Below are positions 10,998 to 23,047 of a DNA stretch of 64,000 bases, in pieces. Under the pieces are notes generated by a model that saw nothing but the letters and a program-made list of their open reading frames with translations, did no database searches and was not told where the DNA came from. This stretch comes from Rallus limicola. Its lineage: Eukaryota; Chordata; Aves; Gruiformes; Rallidae. Both the position numbers and the translations under genes were made by a program. Location: positions 5,084,001 through 5,148,000 of the forward strand of contig JAKCOZ010000009.1 in NCBI GenBank assembly GCA_022605955.1, given 5' to 3'. Position 1 is the first letter of the stretch. Each line of letters begins with the position of its first letter.

Positions 10998-13908
10998 CAA
11001 AAGAAAGAGTACGTAGGTATCCCAGAAATGCCAGTGCCATCCTCTGAATTAGATCTCAAACATTAACAATGAACGCAGAGACCTTGTTCAATTCCCTTGG
11101 ATGCAGGCTGCGTAGCTTTATTCCCATTCCCTTGAAAACAGTGGATCCCCCATTTATACACTCTGAAGCTTTGTGACTCTCACAAATTGCAGTTTCCATT
11201 GAATGCCTCTGGTGCATAGCCACATAGCCTCTCGGATCAAGTCAACCTTGCAGAACAATTCTAACTAGGATGCTCTGGTTGAAAGAAAGTGGCTGCAAAG
11301 AGATGCACCTGCTCTAATGACATGAGAGGTCATGAGTTTTGCCAAACAGGACCAAATCCACATTTTGTATCAGATCTCCCTGAACTCTATATCTATTTTT
11401 AGACATGAATTCTGGCAATCTAACACAACCATAAAAAAACCAATTACATCTATCAGTTCCAGTTTCTAAAACTGACACAATGGACAACCATCTGGTATCT
11501 TGCTGTACAACATCACAGAAGTAACCAGCTCTTTATGAGTTCCCATTTTAGAAACTTTCTGGCCCGGGCAGTATTTTAGTTGGCTGTTCCCAATTCCAAA
11601 CAATGATGTTTTTAAGCGATACTAGTTTTTCCAGTCTTGGATTAAAGTGAGAATGAATCAGACCAATTTAATAAATCCACATATAAAACTACAAGTAAGA
11701 CAATATACACTCAGAAATATGCACGTCTGAACACCTATGTAACAGTAAATCCCATCCAAAAACTTTTACACAAATAAGACATTCATTGTCTTGTAACAAA
11801 CATTGACATGAGGTATGAAGAATGTGATTTGTACCTGCTATTCATTAATACTCATAAGCTATTTAAATGCCAACTTGAAAATTCAGCTCCAAACTACCTT
11901 TTTAAAACATGATTTAACAACCAAAGGATCAGGTGCATCATCTGTCTCAACACCATACATTATGCCACACCTTAAAAGTGTAAATTAATTCAAGGATCTC
12001 AGACAGACGTTCCCCCCAAGTTTGTTTTAAGCAGCAGCGACTAGTAACAAAAACAATGAGGAACATAGTAATATGTTGTTGCCTTCAACAAATTTCTCTA
12101 CTGCCTTGCACCCATAGCAACTACAATAAATTATATAATAAACTCATTCTAAAAAACAGAAGTCATCTTTCAAATAGATAGCAGCCTCGCTAACTGAAGC
12201 CATTCTATTATTATGATGCCTATGAAAAAAAGATTTCTTCTTGAGCAACTAAAAATTGTTTTGATTCCTAAAATTTAAAGCAATTTTATAACTTTTTTTT
12301 TCAAGTTGATCACAGTCAGAAATGCAGAAGTCTTCATATGAAGCCCTTTTTCAAGAGGGCTAGTTTTATCTTGCCCCAGAAAGTACCGACACCAACAAGG
12401 CATTCCTAGAAAGGGAAGAGGACCCAGGCAACATAAACCATTCCAATAGTGGCTAATAAAACTTCACTTTTGGAGGATTTAGAATGCATGCACAATAATT
12501 TTTCAAGCCATTTCACCCCCACTACCTAATCTGAATGGGTTCTCTGGGAAGGGATAAGGACCTTTGGACAGGGAGAGGAGTACAACCTTGCCAAAAGCTA
12601 CAACATGCTACAGATGAAGGGTACAGTCAGATCTCCTCACTGCACACAGAAGAGCGTTAGAAACTTCAGAACGTTGTAGGTGTCAGTCTGCATCATGTTT
12701 CACCATACCAGAGTAACTAAGTACACCTTCATCTCAGCAATTTAATAGTGTGCTCTCTTATTAGCCTATTTGAAGAAAAAAAAAAAATAGGCAAAGCCTG
12801 TCTTTACTGGGCAGGGATGGACATCCAACAAGCAGGGGGAACAAAATTTTTCTCCAAAAGCATGGTAATTAAGAAGGGGGCTTGGAACATCTGGCTCACT
12901 TCTGGAGTCAAACCAAACTTGAAGTTAATAACCAAGATGTGTTCAGAGAACACTTGTCCTAAAAAGTAGCCGAGGTACAAGTTTATTGGTTTATACATCA
13001 AAGTTTCAGATGATAATTTGAGAATGCCTAAGAAAAAGGTGTCCCTATGAGGGCAGCACTTAACACAGAATGTCTGTACCACTGTATAGGACAAACTCGC
13101 TTGGTATTTGGGGACATGTGCTATTTTTAGCTTCCCACTCACTAGGTAGGAGCAAGTCTATCCCAGTTCTGTAAACCACCTAGCCACATATCTATCCATG
13201 GCTGTGCAGGGACAAAAGAAAAGTGGGGATTCATTTCTTTCACTCAACCGAATCCTGACAACAGAGCAGCCACATATTACACAAGAGTTAACTCTTCCTT
13301 TGGATTTCCAAGGAGAAGAACCCAGTGCTAAAACACCAGCCATCCCACTCAATCTCTAGTCTCATCTTTTTCTGCCAAGCTCTCTCAGATGTACATTATT
13401 TTAGGTAAATACATGGCTGAATGAATGTATTGCTATGCTTCCCAATAGAAGAAATTAAAACAATTGCTTAGGGTAGGGTAGGTGAAACCAAAAGAATCTG
13501 TGCTTCAATCAAATTTGAGTATAGGGTATATTAAAACATCCTTACAAAAGACAGGGACATTTCAATAGTTACTAACACTTCAGTGCAAACCCTCCTCACT
13601 GAGCCAAGATGACAACAACAGTACAATAAAAGTGAGCCAGGAAACTGATTCACTGCTCACACAGAAGAAAGAATGCTTAAAAATAAAGACGTTGTCTTCC
13701 TTCGTGTGCTCCTGAACTTGTCACCTTAACCAACCTGAACCTTCTAAGCTACAACAGAACTTTACTTGCTTCATGAGTGACTCCTAAAGTAATACTTCAT
13801 GATAGGATCACTCACTATATATGAAAGAAGGACTGTTATTAAAACTTCACAGCACAATTCACATACCAAAACAAACACATATTTTAAACAGGGCACGGCA
13901 TACAAAAT

Positions 13909-13928
13909 GGGGGGGGGGGGGGGGGGGG
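13909..13928 (+). repeat. Poly-G run, 20 bases
   Basis: Uninterrupted G20 on the plus strand in intron 3; C20 in the RALGPS2 transcript. Length is likely polymorphic and prone to sequencing error. Confidence 0.9.
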
Positions 13929-16707
13929 CATGCAGACACAGGATACTACACATGACTTTAAATTGCAGTTTAGAACATTAAATATGTGTTTAACAAAAAT
14001 TAAGAACTAAAAAAGACCCACTAAGTTTTAACATAAATACTTATTTCTTCTAGTATCATACGCTTGAGTTTTCTTGCTGTCACTCTTCCAACTCCTGAAT
14101 ACCAAAGCTGAGGGATGAGAAGCCATTTGGGTTTGTAGGTGTGACTGTCTCACATAAGAGTTAAAAAAAAAGGTGTTGAAGGTAATTTTAAACATGTTAA
14201 CCTATTCATACATCTAGCACTTAATGGAATTTTACCATTTTAAGGGTGCTTGCTCACTACTAAGTAAAAAATAAAGGGAACAAAAAGGATGGCATTCTAA
14301 TTAATACCACTGGAAAAGGCAAAACTTAAAATATTTGAGATTTGTTAGACAACTTGCTCAACTCTTACAAAAAAAGTAACTTCTACTACGAGCACATCAT
14401 GGGTCATTTAAACTCCAATAAACAAGCAACTAATTTGGTTTCTACAGAAGAGAGATACAATGCACTAACTTTTCTCATTCCAGCTCCGTAACCCAGCCAA
14501 TACAAATTCCTGGATAGCTCCCTCTCCTAAATGTGGTTAAATGTTTTAATATTCAGTCCAAAAATTGTAAGTGTTCACATCAGTTTGTTATACAAAGCAA
14601 GCCAACCATAACCTCTCTGTTTTTGAGTTGTCAGCTGCATATATTTAGAAAAAATAAAAATCACGTGTGCAACACTAACCCTTGAACTTATTCTTACTCA
14701 TTTAAATAAGCATCCTGATCACACAGAGATAGGGAAACTTGGTATTGTCTACCTTTTCAGGCTTTTATTGAGTTTATCTATATGTATTAAAGAACTACTT
14801 CATTGCCTGCACAATTGAAGAGCTAAATGGAACTTCTGTGGTTTTGTTTATCCTAGATAAGAAGAGGCATGTTTTTAATGTATGACTAACATACTTCCCT
14901 ATCCTCAACCACTTGATGAACCCTACAAGGGAAAACCATCTTTTAAAAAGGGTGAATGACCCAAGACAGGGCACAATAGTCGGAAGATAACTTTTTATTC
15001 CCCAGCATGGGAGCTTTTGTGTGTAGTTCAAAGACCTTGCCTGGGGACAGTCCCCATGAAAATACTTTAGCTCTTCTGTGTGTTGAGATATTAGACTCGT
15101 AAACAAGTACTTCAAAACACTAAACTTACTAACACACAGCTTCATACACAGATAGAAAGATTTAGAGTTACTCTTCTCTCATGCAAGGCTGTCAGGCTAG
15201 AAATTTTATAACCAGATGATTAAGAACCACATCTCATTGTCCTTCTTTAGGGAATACAGAGAAGTTTGATGAAGTGAAATTATAAAATATCCCCCAAATA
15301 CTTTTCTTTTCTCTGTGAAGGCATATGGATCACCATCCTTCCATAAAAGCCTATAACTTAAGAACCTGTAGCTGCAGTTAACACCACACCATAAAACTCC
15401 TCTCCATGCCCCTGTGCAAAAATTCACATTTGACCTAGACTATAATCCTACCGTTTCAGTCCCTAGACCTCCTCAAGCACAAGCTCCTTCTGGCAGGCTA
15501 CTTGCTGTACTACAAGCTTTCCTGCTGTGTACTTACTGTGAGGACAGTGCACTTCCCATAGAGCTCCTGGACAGAGACTCTCATTGTAAAGAGAGACACT
15601 CAGTTCTCTGAGAAGAAAAAAATAAAATGCCTACATTTTGATTACTAAAGAATATTGCCATAATCTGATTTTCCTTGAAGCCATGTTGGTCAAGCAGCAC
15701 TTCATAAATTGTTCCTTAATCTGAATTTTTAAAAGGAATCATATTTAAGCCTTCCAACTTGGCTTAGCAGTGTCTCTCCAGGCTGCCAGAATAATTTTCC
15801 TCACTGAAAAAATAGCTAAGCCTCTGTTAAGCACTGCATCAGTAGGAGAATAATTCTACTGTCCAAAATGAACGCTGGGGGATTAAAGTTCCTGTGTTGA
15901 AACTCTTACTTGTTTTCTCACAAAGTCTGCTCCAGAACTTATCATTAATAGTTCCTCCACACGCTATAACAAAGTTGCTTCTTCCTGCTCTCATTGGGAA
16001 CATACTTACTCTTCGGCATTCTTCTGTAAAATAAAGCTAACTCACAAGCAGAAGTTCTTGTTCATCAAAAGCTCCTTGGGCCCAGTACTTCACTTTATTC
16101 CAGCTGCTCTCAGATGCAGCAGACTTGCCTCAAACTCCCTAATCCATCGGCAACCAACCTGAGGTGAGGCCAAAACCAACATTACTGCCAGGAACCGCGT
16201 AGCACAGCTCACACCAGCAGCTGCTCAGGAACTCGCAGAGGGGACTGTGAATCTGCCAGAGTCCCACAACAAAGTTCTTTTGGGGGGGCCATGAAACAAC
16301 ATGGACACGACAATGATGCCTCAGGACAGTTTATTTTGATTCTGTTCAAAAATGGGAAAAAATGTGTGTGTTGAACCCCACCCACCCAACACCACATTAC
16401 TACACACACAATACAGTTAGAGAACCCCGGAGAACTGCTTCCTTCACAAAACACACACTCACCTCTTTCACATACAGGTAACTTGGTATTTAACTGTCAC
16501 AGGAACATCTCTGAGGAAAATTTCTTCTCTTGCCTGAGCAGTTTTAATGAACTATTTCTTTATTGCTTTCAAATTAAGCAGTATTATTTTTTCCAACATG
16601 CATATGACAAAGCTTAAATGGAATCAAAATAGAAGAAATACACATCCTCATGTGAACTTAGCTTTCAGAGACGAGGGCAAAGAATAAAGAATCCTTCTTA
16701 GATAACT

Positions 16708-16729
16708 GGGGGGGGGGGGGGGGGGGGGG
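16708..16729 (+). repeat. Poly-G run, 22 bases
   Basis: Uninterrupted G22 on the plus strand in intron 3, followed by a purine-rich AAGAGGCAGGGGGAG stretch. The second such run within 2.8 kb. Confidence 0.9.
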
Positions 16730-19313
16730 AAGAGGCAGGGGGAGCAATGGATTTATACAGCTGCACTTCCCTTAATTCTACCTCAAATATTTACACCACC
16801 GCGGTGAAGTTGAAATATAAAATGGGAAAGTGAGTCAAAAAGTAATAAACAGTTAAATAATTAAACAGTAGCAGCCTAAGGAATAAGAATTTACTGTAAA
16901 GCAAGAAAAATATTTCTTCAACCTGAGGTTCGCCAGCATCTTAATTTGGAGCTTGTGTCCCCAAAGCATTTTCCTTTTTTCTTTCAGCCTCACCACTGCC
17001 CCCCTCCCACACCCCCTTTTCTGCTGCCACTGCACCACTAACATACCCCTCCTCCACAAATTGTGCCCTGTACACTCAAAACCACACTTCTCCCTTCAAC
17101 CAAAATGGACAGCATTCACTACACCTCTGTCTGCCCTGCACACACTGAGCAGCTCCATCGGCAGGGCCAGACACCAGCGGGTAATACTGGCACCAACTTG
17201 TTCTGTGGCTTTTCACCGTTTAATAAAGAAGCAAGCAGTGATCAGTCTAAAAGCAGGTATTTAAAAAACAGAGACAGTCTCCTTATTAGTTACAGCTAGA
17301 AAGCTGCCTGTAGAATCCTTAGCAGAAAAAAAAAAAGGCATGTCTTACTTCATACTCATTGAATAGTACGTTTTTTTCCTCCCCAAAATTTATGAAACAT
17401 GCAGGCATTCAATCCATCCCCTGGAAACTTAGTTTTTCTAGGCTGCAGGGGGGATAAAGCAAACTATAAATTCACAACAGCAGCAGCTACGCCTCAAGAT
17501 CTCACCTGCTTCAGCTATAACCGGGTCCTTTCTAAAGTGGCCTTCAACCTTACAAAGAACTTGAAACACCCTGTTGGTAACAGCAGCATAGCTGGACTAT
17601 TACGGATACATTACAATACCAATTTCTGTTCCTGTGCAAACCAGACCCCTAGAAGGGCTGGTGTAGTTCTGCTGGAAAGTTAGTATAAGCCCAAACAAAG
17701 GGCCATTACACGAAATGGCACACCGACTGTGCATTCAGGGCAGGATTAGATGGCTGCAAAAGGGAAAAATATGGAAATAAAATCACCAAAAAGATTTATG
17801 CTTGTGCTCTGGCTTGGTAAGCAGCGTTGAAAATACAGGATTACAGGCAGTAGGTTTTGTAGCCCAACTTGTCTCTTACCCCACTGACTGATTGCACAGC
17901 CTGAGTTTTGAAATAACAATGCCATCTAATGCAGTGAGACTTGAGAAGACATCTGCATGTCTCATGCTGGTACTGAAACTACTAACACAAATCCTACTTC
18001 CAGAACCTAACTAAGTTTTCCTTCAAATTTTTGCTCTTCTTTCTCCAGGATAATTGTAATTGTCCCAGTAGTTACCTTTTTTGATCAAGATGCAGAATAA
18101 GCACAGAATAAGACTTCCCAGTGCTGACATTGATTTTATGAGTTAACTCCCACACTACCCATGCACTGCAATTCTTCCTCATTCAGTCCAGGGTTTCCTG
18201 AACATTAATTAGACAGCTGTCTGTCTAGCTCTTGTGCAGCAACTTGCTTTTATTGCTGTTTTACTGGCTTTATCACATTCTTTTAGAACAGCATTCGTTC
18301 TGCAGTTGGTGATAGAACTCAGGCTTTGCTACACTGCAGACAGTCTGCACTGCATCCCTTTTACAAGATCTATCACTGAACATACTCTGAAAAAGCAAAT
18401 TGGTAGCATATCTATGTCCAGCCTGAGGGGTATCCCACTAACAACAACAAAAGCAGAGTTCTGCATTCTTATCAGTGCTGGTATCCTCAAGATCATGGCC
18501 ACACGCATCACACTGGTAGTCTTCACATTAACAATTAAATCCTGGTAAAGACTTGGTATTTCTCTCTTATGGTATGACTAAACCCAGGAACAATAAGAAA
18601 ATGGCCAATAAAATAAAAATAATCTTAAGGGTCAAAGGTATTATTCTTCCAACATACTCAAGTTTTTGGCAAATTTACTTATTTCTACAACCTCTAAAAG
18701 GGAGAAGACTCAGAGTAAAGAGTTTTTCTTTTGAGAAATTGAGAAAACAGTAAAACTGTATCAGGTAGCATAAACTATAAGTACAAACACAGGCTCATGA
18801 CTAATATGAAATCCTAATTTAAAATGTAACATACCTGAATCACTTAAAGGGACCCCCTGTCATCTTAACCTCTACAACTATGGTTAAAAACACACTAAAT
18901 AAAATAATCCAATGTTTTAATTCATTATTTTTACTACTTTGTCTTGATTCTGCAGGATATCCAACTCATTCTGCACCATTGCACCCAGAAGAAGAAAACA
19001 CTCCCTAGATATAAGAATTAAGAGTTTAAAATTAAAATCACCTCCAATTGCAACTAAAATATTGCATGCCAGAATTAAGCTGCATCATGTAGATTTAAGA
19101 ATCTCTGGGTCTTTGTTACATATAAGAGTGTGAAAAATGCCTGGATAGTGTAGCTCAAAAAGGTCACTGAATACGAAACAGAATATAGACAGGGAGAATA
19201 TGGACAACAGAAGTTAGGCAAAAAAAAGAAAAAAAAAAAAAGAAATGGACATGCAAAGGGAAAGATACCCAGAAGATTAACACAGAGTAATAGAAATGAC
19301 TTGAATTGCTTAC

Positions 19314-19421
19314 TGCATATTCTTCTGGGGTAACCTTTAGAACATCAAACACCACTGCATCAAAGCTCTTCTTCAGTTCAGCCGAACCTTTGTCACTCAA
19401 GGATTCGGAGCTGCTACTCTT
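19314..19421 (-). CDS. RALGPS2: RALGPS2 exon 3: serine-rich linker and beginning of the RasGEF domain (residues 20-55)
   Basis: A 108-bp exon of 36 codons, phase 0 at both ends. The acceptor is gtttctgcag|AAG and the donor is TATGCA|GTAAGC. It encodes a polar serine/lysine stretch (KSSSSESLSDKGSAELKK), then SFDAVVFDVLKVTPEEYA. From FDAVVFDVLKVTPEE on, the sequence is highly characteristic of the RALGPS family, where it leads directly into the CDC25-homology domain. From memory the mammalian protein reads SDKGSELKK here, so the extra alanine (SDKGSAELKK) may be a lineage difference or a small shift in the exon sequence; an alignment would decide. The intron towards exon 2 is 3.2 kb and towards exon 4 is 9.0 kb. 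Confidence 0.96.
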
Positions 19422-22400
19422 CTGCAGAAACAAACAAAAACACTGATGGTATTTTGGATCTCTTTTTTTTGTTTGTTTTTACAGTCCCAAAAGCAAAATT
19501 CCTATTCAAAACAGCACCATTCACAGAATTCTTTATTGAGCAAATTATCCCTTACAAGTCAGCTACAGGATATACTTGCTCCTGACAGAGACCTCTAAAA
19601 TCAGAGGCTCTCAAGCTGCCTTCAACAGATTTCAAAAGTGTTCCTCAAAACACAACAGCTACATTTCAACACAAAATTTACTATCAATTCTGTTGACTGA
19701 AAAGTTAATAGTAACAATGATAAAAACAACAAAAATGTCACACAATTTCAGACAGAAAAATAACACTACAGCAAGGGAAAAGACGAGGGCTGCTGCAAAG
19801 GAACAGTTAACATCAAAGAACAGTATCAATTTCTTCCAGTTCCTCTTACAGGCATTAAAACTTAGGAAAATTGCACTGTTCCTGATGATGGCACTCAGTA
19901 TAAACAATCACAGGGTGTTTTTTTAAATGATAGTAATTGCCCTGTGGAAGAAATAGCAGATCCTAGATTATTCTTCTATGGATCTTCACCTACAACATAT
20001 TTCAATTCCCCACAAAATACAAAAATGAGTGTAAAAATAACACTTTGTATGAAATTAACTTCATATTGTTTTCCTGTTTCATAGGAAAACAGTACATCTG
20101 TGTTATGTGTTATCCTACATATATTCCTCTGGTATATTCCAAACCTAGCCTCTGTTCAGGCATTACAAGAAAGAAGAGGTTTTTGCATGGAGACCAACAT
20201 GTCGCATCCAGAGGTACACTCCATTCCCATCTGAAGCCCAGACATATTTATTTCAGAAATACACAACGTTGGACACTCCAGCTCAGCTGTGAATCACACC
20301 CTGAGCACAACTAAGGCCTACCTAATCTTATGTTGGAGACTCACCTATCCTCAACTACCCTGCCCAAACCACTGTCACAGGGGGAAACCTCCTGGAAAGC
20401 CAAAAAGATTAAACTTTGGCCTACATAATGAAAGCACTTTCTGACAGTACGTGTAATTTTACTACTAACATTGAAAGCTTTGAAGACTATGGGTATGGGG
20501 CATGTACACAACATGCACGTGAACAAGCACCTCACCAGATCATGTTTGGTGGAAGCCAAATTTCACCACTGTCCCACTGTACTTACAATAACACCTGCAT
20601 CATGCCTGCTGATGCCAAGGCAGGAGGAAAGACAGCACACAGTCACTGGTGCTGGTGACTAGTTCTTACTGTGCTGTGTCTTCTCCTGAAAACCTAACAA
20701 GGCAGTATTTTTGGGCTACACCGTATATTTGGACTTTGGCTTCCCACTCACAGAAACAAGAAGATTTAACCTCCTTTAGAATTCAGACAGCTGAAAAACT
20801 CCTGTGTGGTTTTAGGCACTTTTGTTACAATGACAAAGAAATACACCCTCATGGCTGTTTTTTGTTTGATAGCACCACCTCACTGAAAACCGTTTTTGAA
20901 AACACCACCAATACCTCGAAACCAGACAGGCATTTTCAGTAACCAACATGCATACAGAAACATTTCATTGCAAGACTTCCCTCCTCCTAGTTAGTCAAGA
21001 TAGGAACACACACACCCCACCTGCTGAAAGTAGATTCATGTAACTTCCCCCAAATATATTTTACTCCATTTTAACAGACACCATGTAAACATCCTAGACT
21101 ATCTTGATGAGTAAAAAGAGAGCTTTCCTCCAATAATTTTTTCAGTTGCATGCCAACAAAAGGTCAACTAATGATTCATAATACACAATAAGGGAAGTAC
21201 AAGAATCTGTATAAAAACAAACAATTCCAGCTTTCTTGTTTAAATCTTGACAATATTTATAAAACTGTGCAGAAGATTATTTGATTCCTTTTGATTACAC
21301 AACTTTCAAATTTTCCTTTTACCTTGCCTCTGCTATTTCCTATCTCCATATGCACATGCAGTTCAGCTACCAAAACATGTGTTTAAATATATAAATAAAA
21401 CCAAACATCTCTGGTAAGGTCCAAAGATTCAATCGTGGAAGCAACTGTATTCAGGACTTTGTGGCTCTTATCACTATTGACTCTGCAGTATTCTTGAATA
21501 CCTTGTTCTTTAAACAAAGGACTAATGAAGAATGAAAGGTGGGAGGGAGACAAAAAACACATGAAAACCTGTTTCCCACTGTGACAAAAGCAATACAAAT
21601 AATATACATCAGCTGTAAAGTAGTTGCCTCTGCTGAGTGGAAAGCTTAGGGTAGTATTGTACATCTGTACAAGCCAAAGCGTGTATTTTAGTCATGCTAG
21701 AGACAGACAAACAATAGATGTTGAAAGACCTCTCAATATGCACCAAAGGCAGAATTTCAGTCCCCTTCACCACAGTACTACAAGGCATTAACACACACAC
21801 ACCCCCCACATCACCAACAAAAGCTCAGAGAGAATGATTTACAAGAGTTGGGGGAAGTCGGGGGGGGGGAAGCAAAACAATCCTCAACCTCACCCACAAA
21901 CTAGGTCTTGCAAGCCCTCCAACACTGCTAAGAACTTAGGAATTAGTCATAGCTCTCAAGAGCTCCTCACATCATCCTAGAAAAAAGAACTCAAAAATTC
22001 TGGTACTAACTTCACTCTGCTCAGCCTCATCCTTAGCAAGTAGATGACAAATGGAAAACTGTATTAACTACAAATTAAGAGGCATCAGCAGAAGTATTGC
22101 TGAAACACATGCTCTTCACTCAGTAGCTGCTGGATTCTAGAGGGCAGTAACTTTGGAGAGCGAGAAGGGACCCATACCAGTGCCTGAATGTAGCCCAAAA
22201 CACAAAAGAAACAGCCTTATTCCAGCACTATTGTCTCAGATCACTCTTGACACAGACAAGTGCCTGTCAAAGAAGGGAACATTTCCCACAGGCCTTGCCA
22301 GCCCAGCTTACTGCGCTAAGAGAATCTATTATTGTTGAAACTTGAGAAGAAAAGCTTTCTTGTCTAGGTGTATTGGAAAAGAACATTAAAAAGTCAGCTT

Positions 22401-22613
22401 TGGCTACAGCAAGGCTCTAAGTGCTTTATTTTAGTATACAAAGGTGAAAACCTGAAGTTATTCATATCTAAATGGGCATAGGAAACCAACACAGAAAACA
22501 AGATTCTGTCATACCAGATCTGTTAAAAGAAAAAAATTAAGTTTTAAAAAATGTACCAGAATATGAGTACTTACAGCCTTAAGTACGTGATAACCAAGTT
22601 TTGTAATCCTTAC
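19422..22613 (-). other. RALGPS2: RALGPS2 intron 2 (3.2 kb)
   Basis: Begins GTAAGG after exon 2 and ends TTTCTGCAG before exon 3. AT-rich unique sequence; I see no gene, recognisable transposon or structured RNA in it. A short G run (21860-21869) and a CA stretch near 21790 are the only simple repeats of note. Confidence 0.9.
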
Positions 22614-22745
22614 CTCTGAAGCAGTAGCTGCGATATTAACACTGCTTGACTGTCCGTTCATTAGGTCCATACTGCCCACACCATTAATCTTCTGCCCTAC
22701 ATTTACAGCAGCAGGATCATCTCCAAGGCAACTGAATAACCATTC
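22614..22745 (-). CDS. RALGPS2: RALGPS2 exon 2: end of the 5' leader and start codon (CDS 22614-22670, residues 1-19)
   Basis: A 132-bp exon. The acceptor is ctttgtag|GAATGG and the donor is TCAGAG|GTAAGG. Coding starts at the ATG at 22670-22668 and encodes MDLMNGQSSSVNIAATASE, the RALGPS2 amino terminus, ending in phase 0. Its context is AGT-ATG-G, with A at -3 and G at +4, which is strong. The 75 nt before it are leader. They contain three upstream AUGs (at 22743, 22720 and 22684), and the main frame itself is open through this leader (EWLFSCLGDD...), so the start is chosen by homology and not by an upstream stop in this exon. The encoded tail is polar and serine-rich, precedes the catalytic domain, and has no signal peptide or membrane segment. 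Confidence 0.95.
22661..22684 (-). other. Upstream ORF 3, overlapping the RALGPS2 start codon (MVWAVWT)
   Basis: Starts 14 nt before the main AUG in another frame and ends at a TAA eight to ten bases into the RALGPS2 coding sequence. Its context is weak (T at -3) but has G at +4. Ribosomes that choose it would pass the main AUG, so it could act as a leaky block. Only the sequence arrangement is certain. Confidence 0.4.
22703..22720 (-). other. Upstream ORF 2 in the RALGPS2 leader (MILLL)
   Basis: A five-codon ORF (ATG ATC CTG CTG CTG TAA). Its AUG overlaps the stop region of uORF 1 (AG-ATG-A), giving a possible termination-reinitiation arrangement. It ends 32 nt before the main start. Confidence 0.4.
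22717..22743 (-). other. Upstream ORF 1 in the RALGPS2 leader (MVIQLPWR)
   Basis: The AUG lies two bases into exon 2. It has G at -3 (the last base of exon 1 after splicing) and G at +4, a good initiation context. It encodes eight residues, MVIQLPWR, then TGA, ending 46 nt before the RALGPS2 start. The reading is direct from sequence. Use by ribosomes is inference; such short uORFs commonly reduce or condition main-ORF translation. Confidence 0.5.
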
Positions 22746-23021
22746 CTACAAAGAGCAAAAAATAATCACAAACCATTTTATTCACTTCTTTTAAGCAAGA
22801 TTCAGCATCTAAAACCCGTAACAAATAGAAAGTACCTCCAAAACACCTACGCTGTTGTAATTTACAGGTCCAAAACCTAGATTCAAACACATATTCTATC
22901 ATTACCTACTTGAAAACAACATGAACTATTGACAGTTCCATCACCTAACAGCAGCACAGACTTGGATATTGTTTTCCATACTATTTTCTATACACCAGGT
23001 ATCAACATGTAAATGTATGCA

Positions 23022-23047
23022 TTAAAGCTAGGCCTTAAAGCTAGGCC
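23022..23047. repeat. 13-bp tandem duplication
   Basis: TTAAAGCTAGGCC repeated exactly twice in intron 1, about 280 bp upstream of exon 2. Confidence 0.9.

Larger units (their letters stand above)
10340..19313 (-). other. RALGPS2: RALGPS2 intron 3 (9.0 kb)
   Basis: Runs from GTAAGC after exon 3 to AAATTTCAG before exon 4. Contains two long poly-G runs (13909-13928 and 16708-16729) and a duplicated/palindromic patch at 10949-10997. No coding exon, RNA gene or clear transposon is recognised in the remaining AT-rich sequence. Confidence 0.9.

Noticed and set aside
2640..22745. Assignment of the gene to RALGPS1
   Set aside because: The N-terminus (MDLMNGQ), SSSSESLSDKGS and [15 protein letters not shown] match RALGPS2; RALGPS1 differs at these positions as I recall them.
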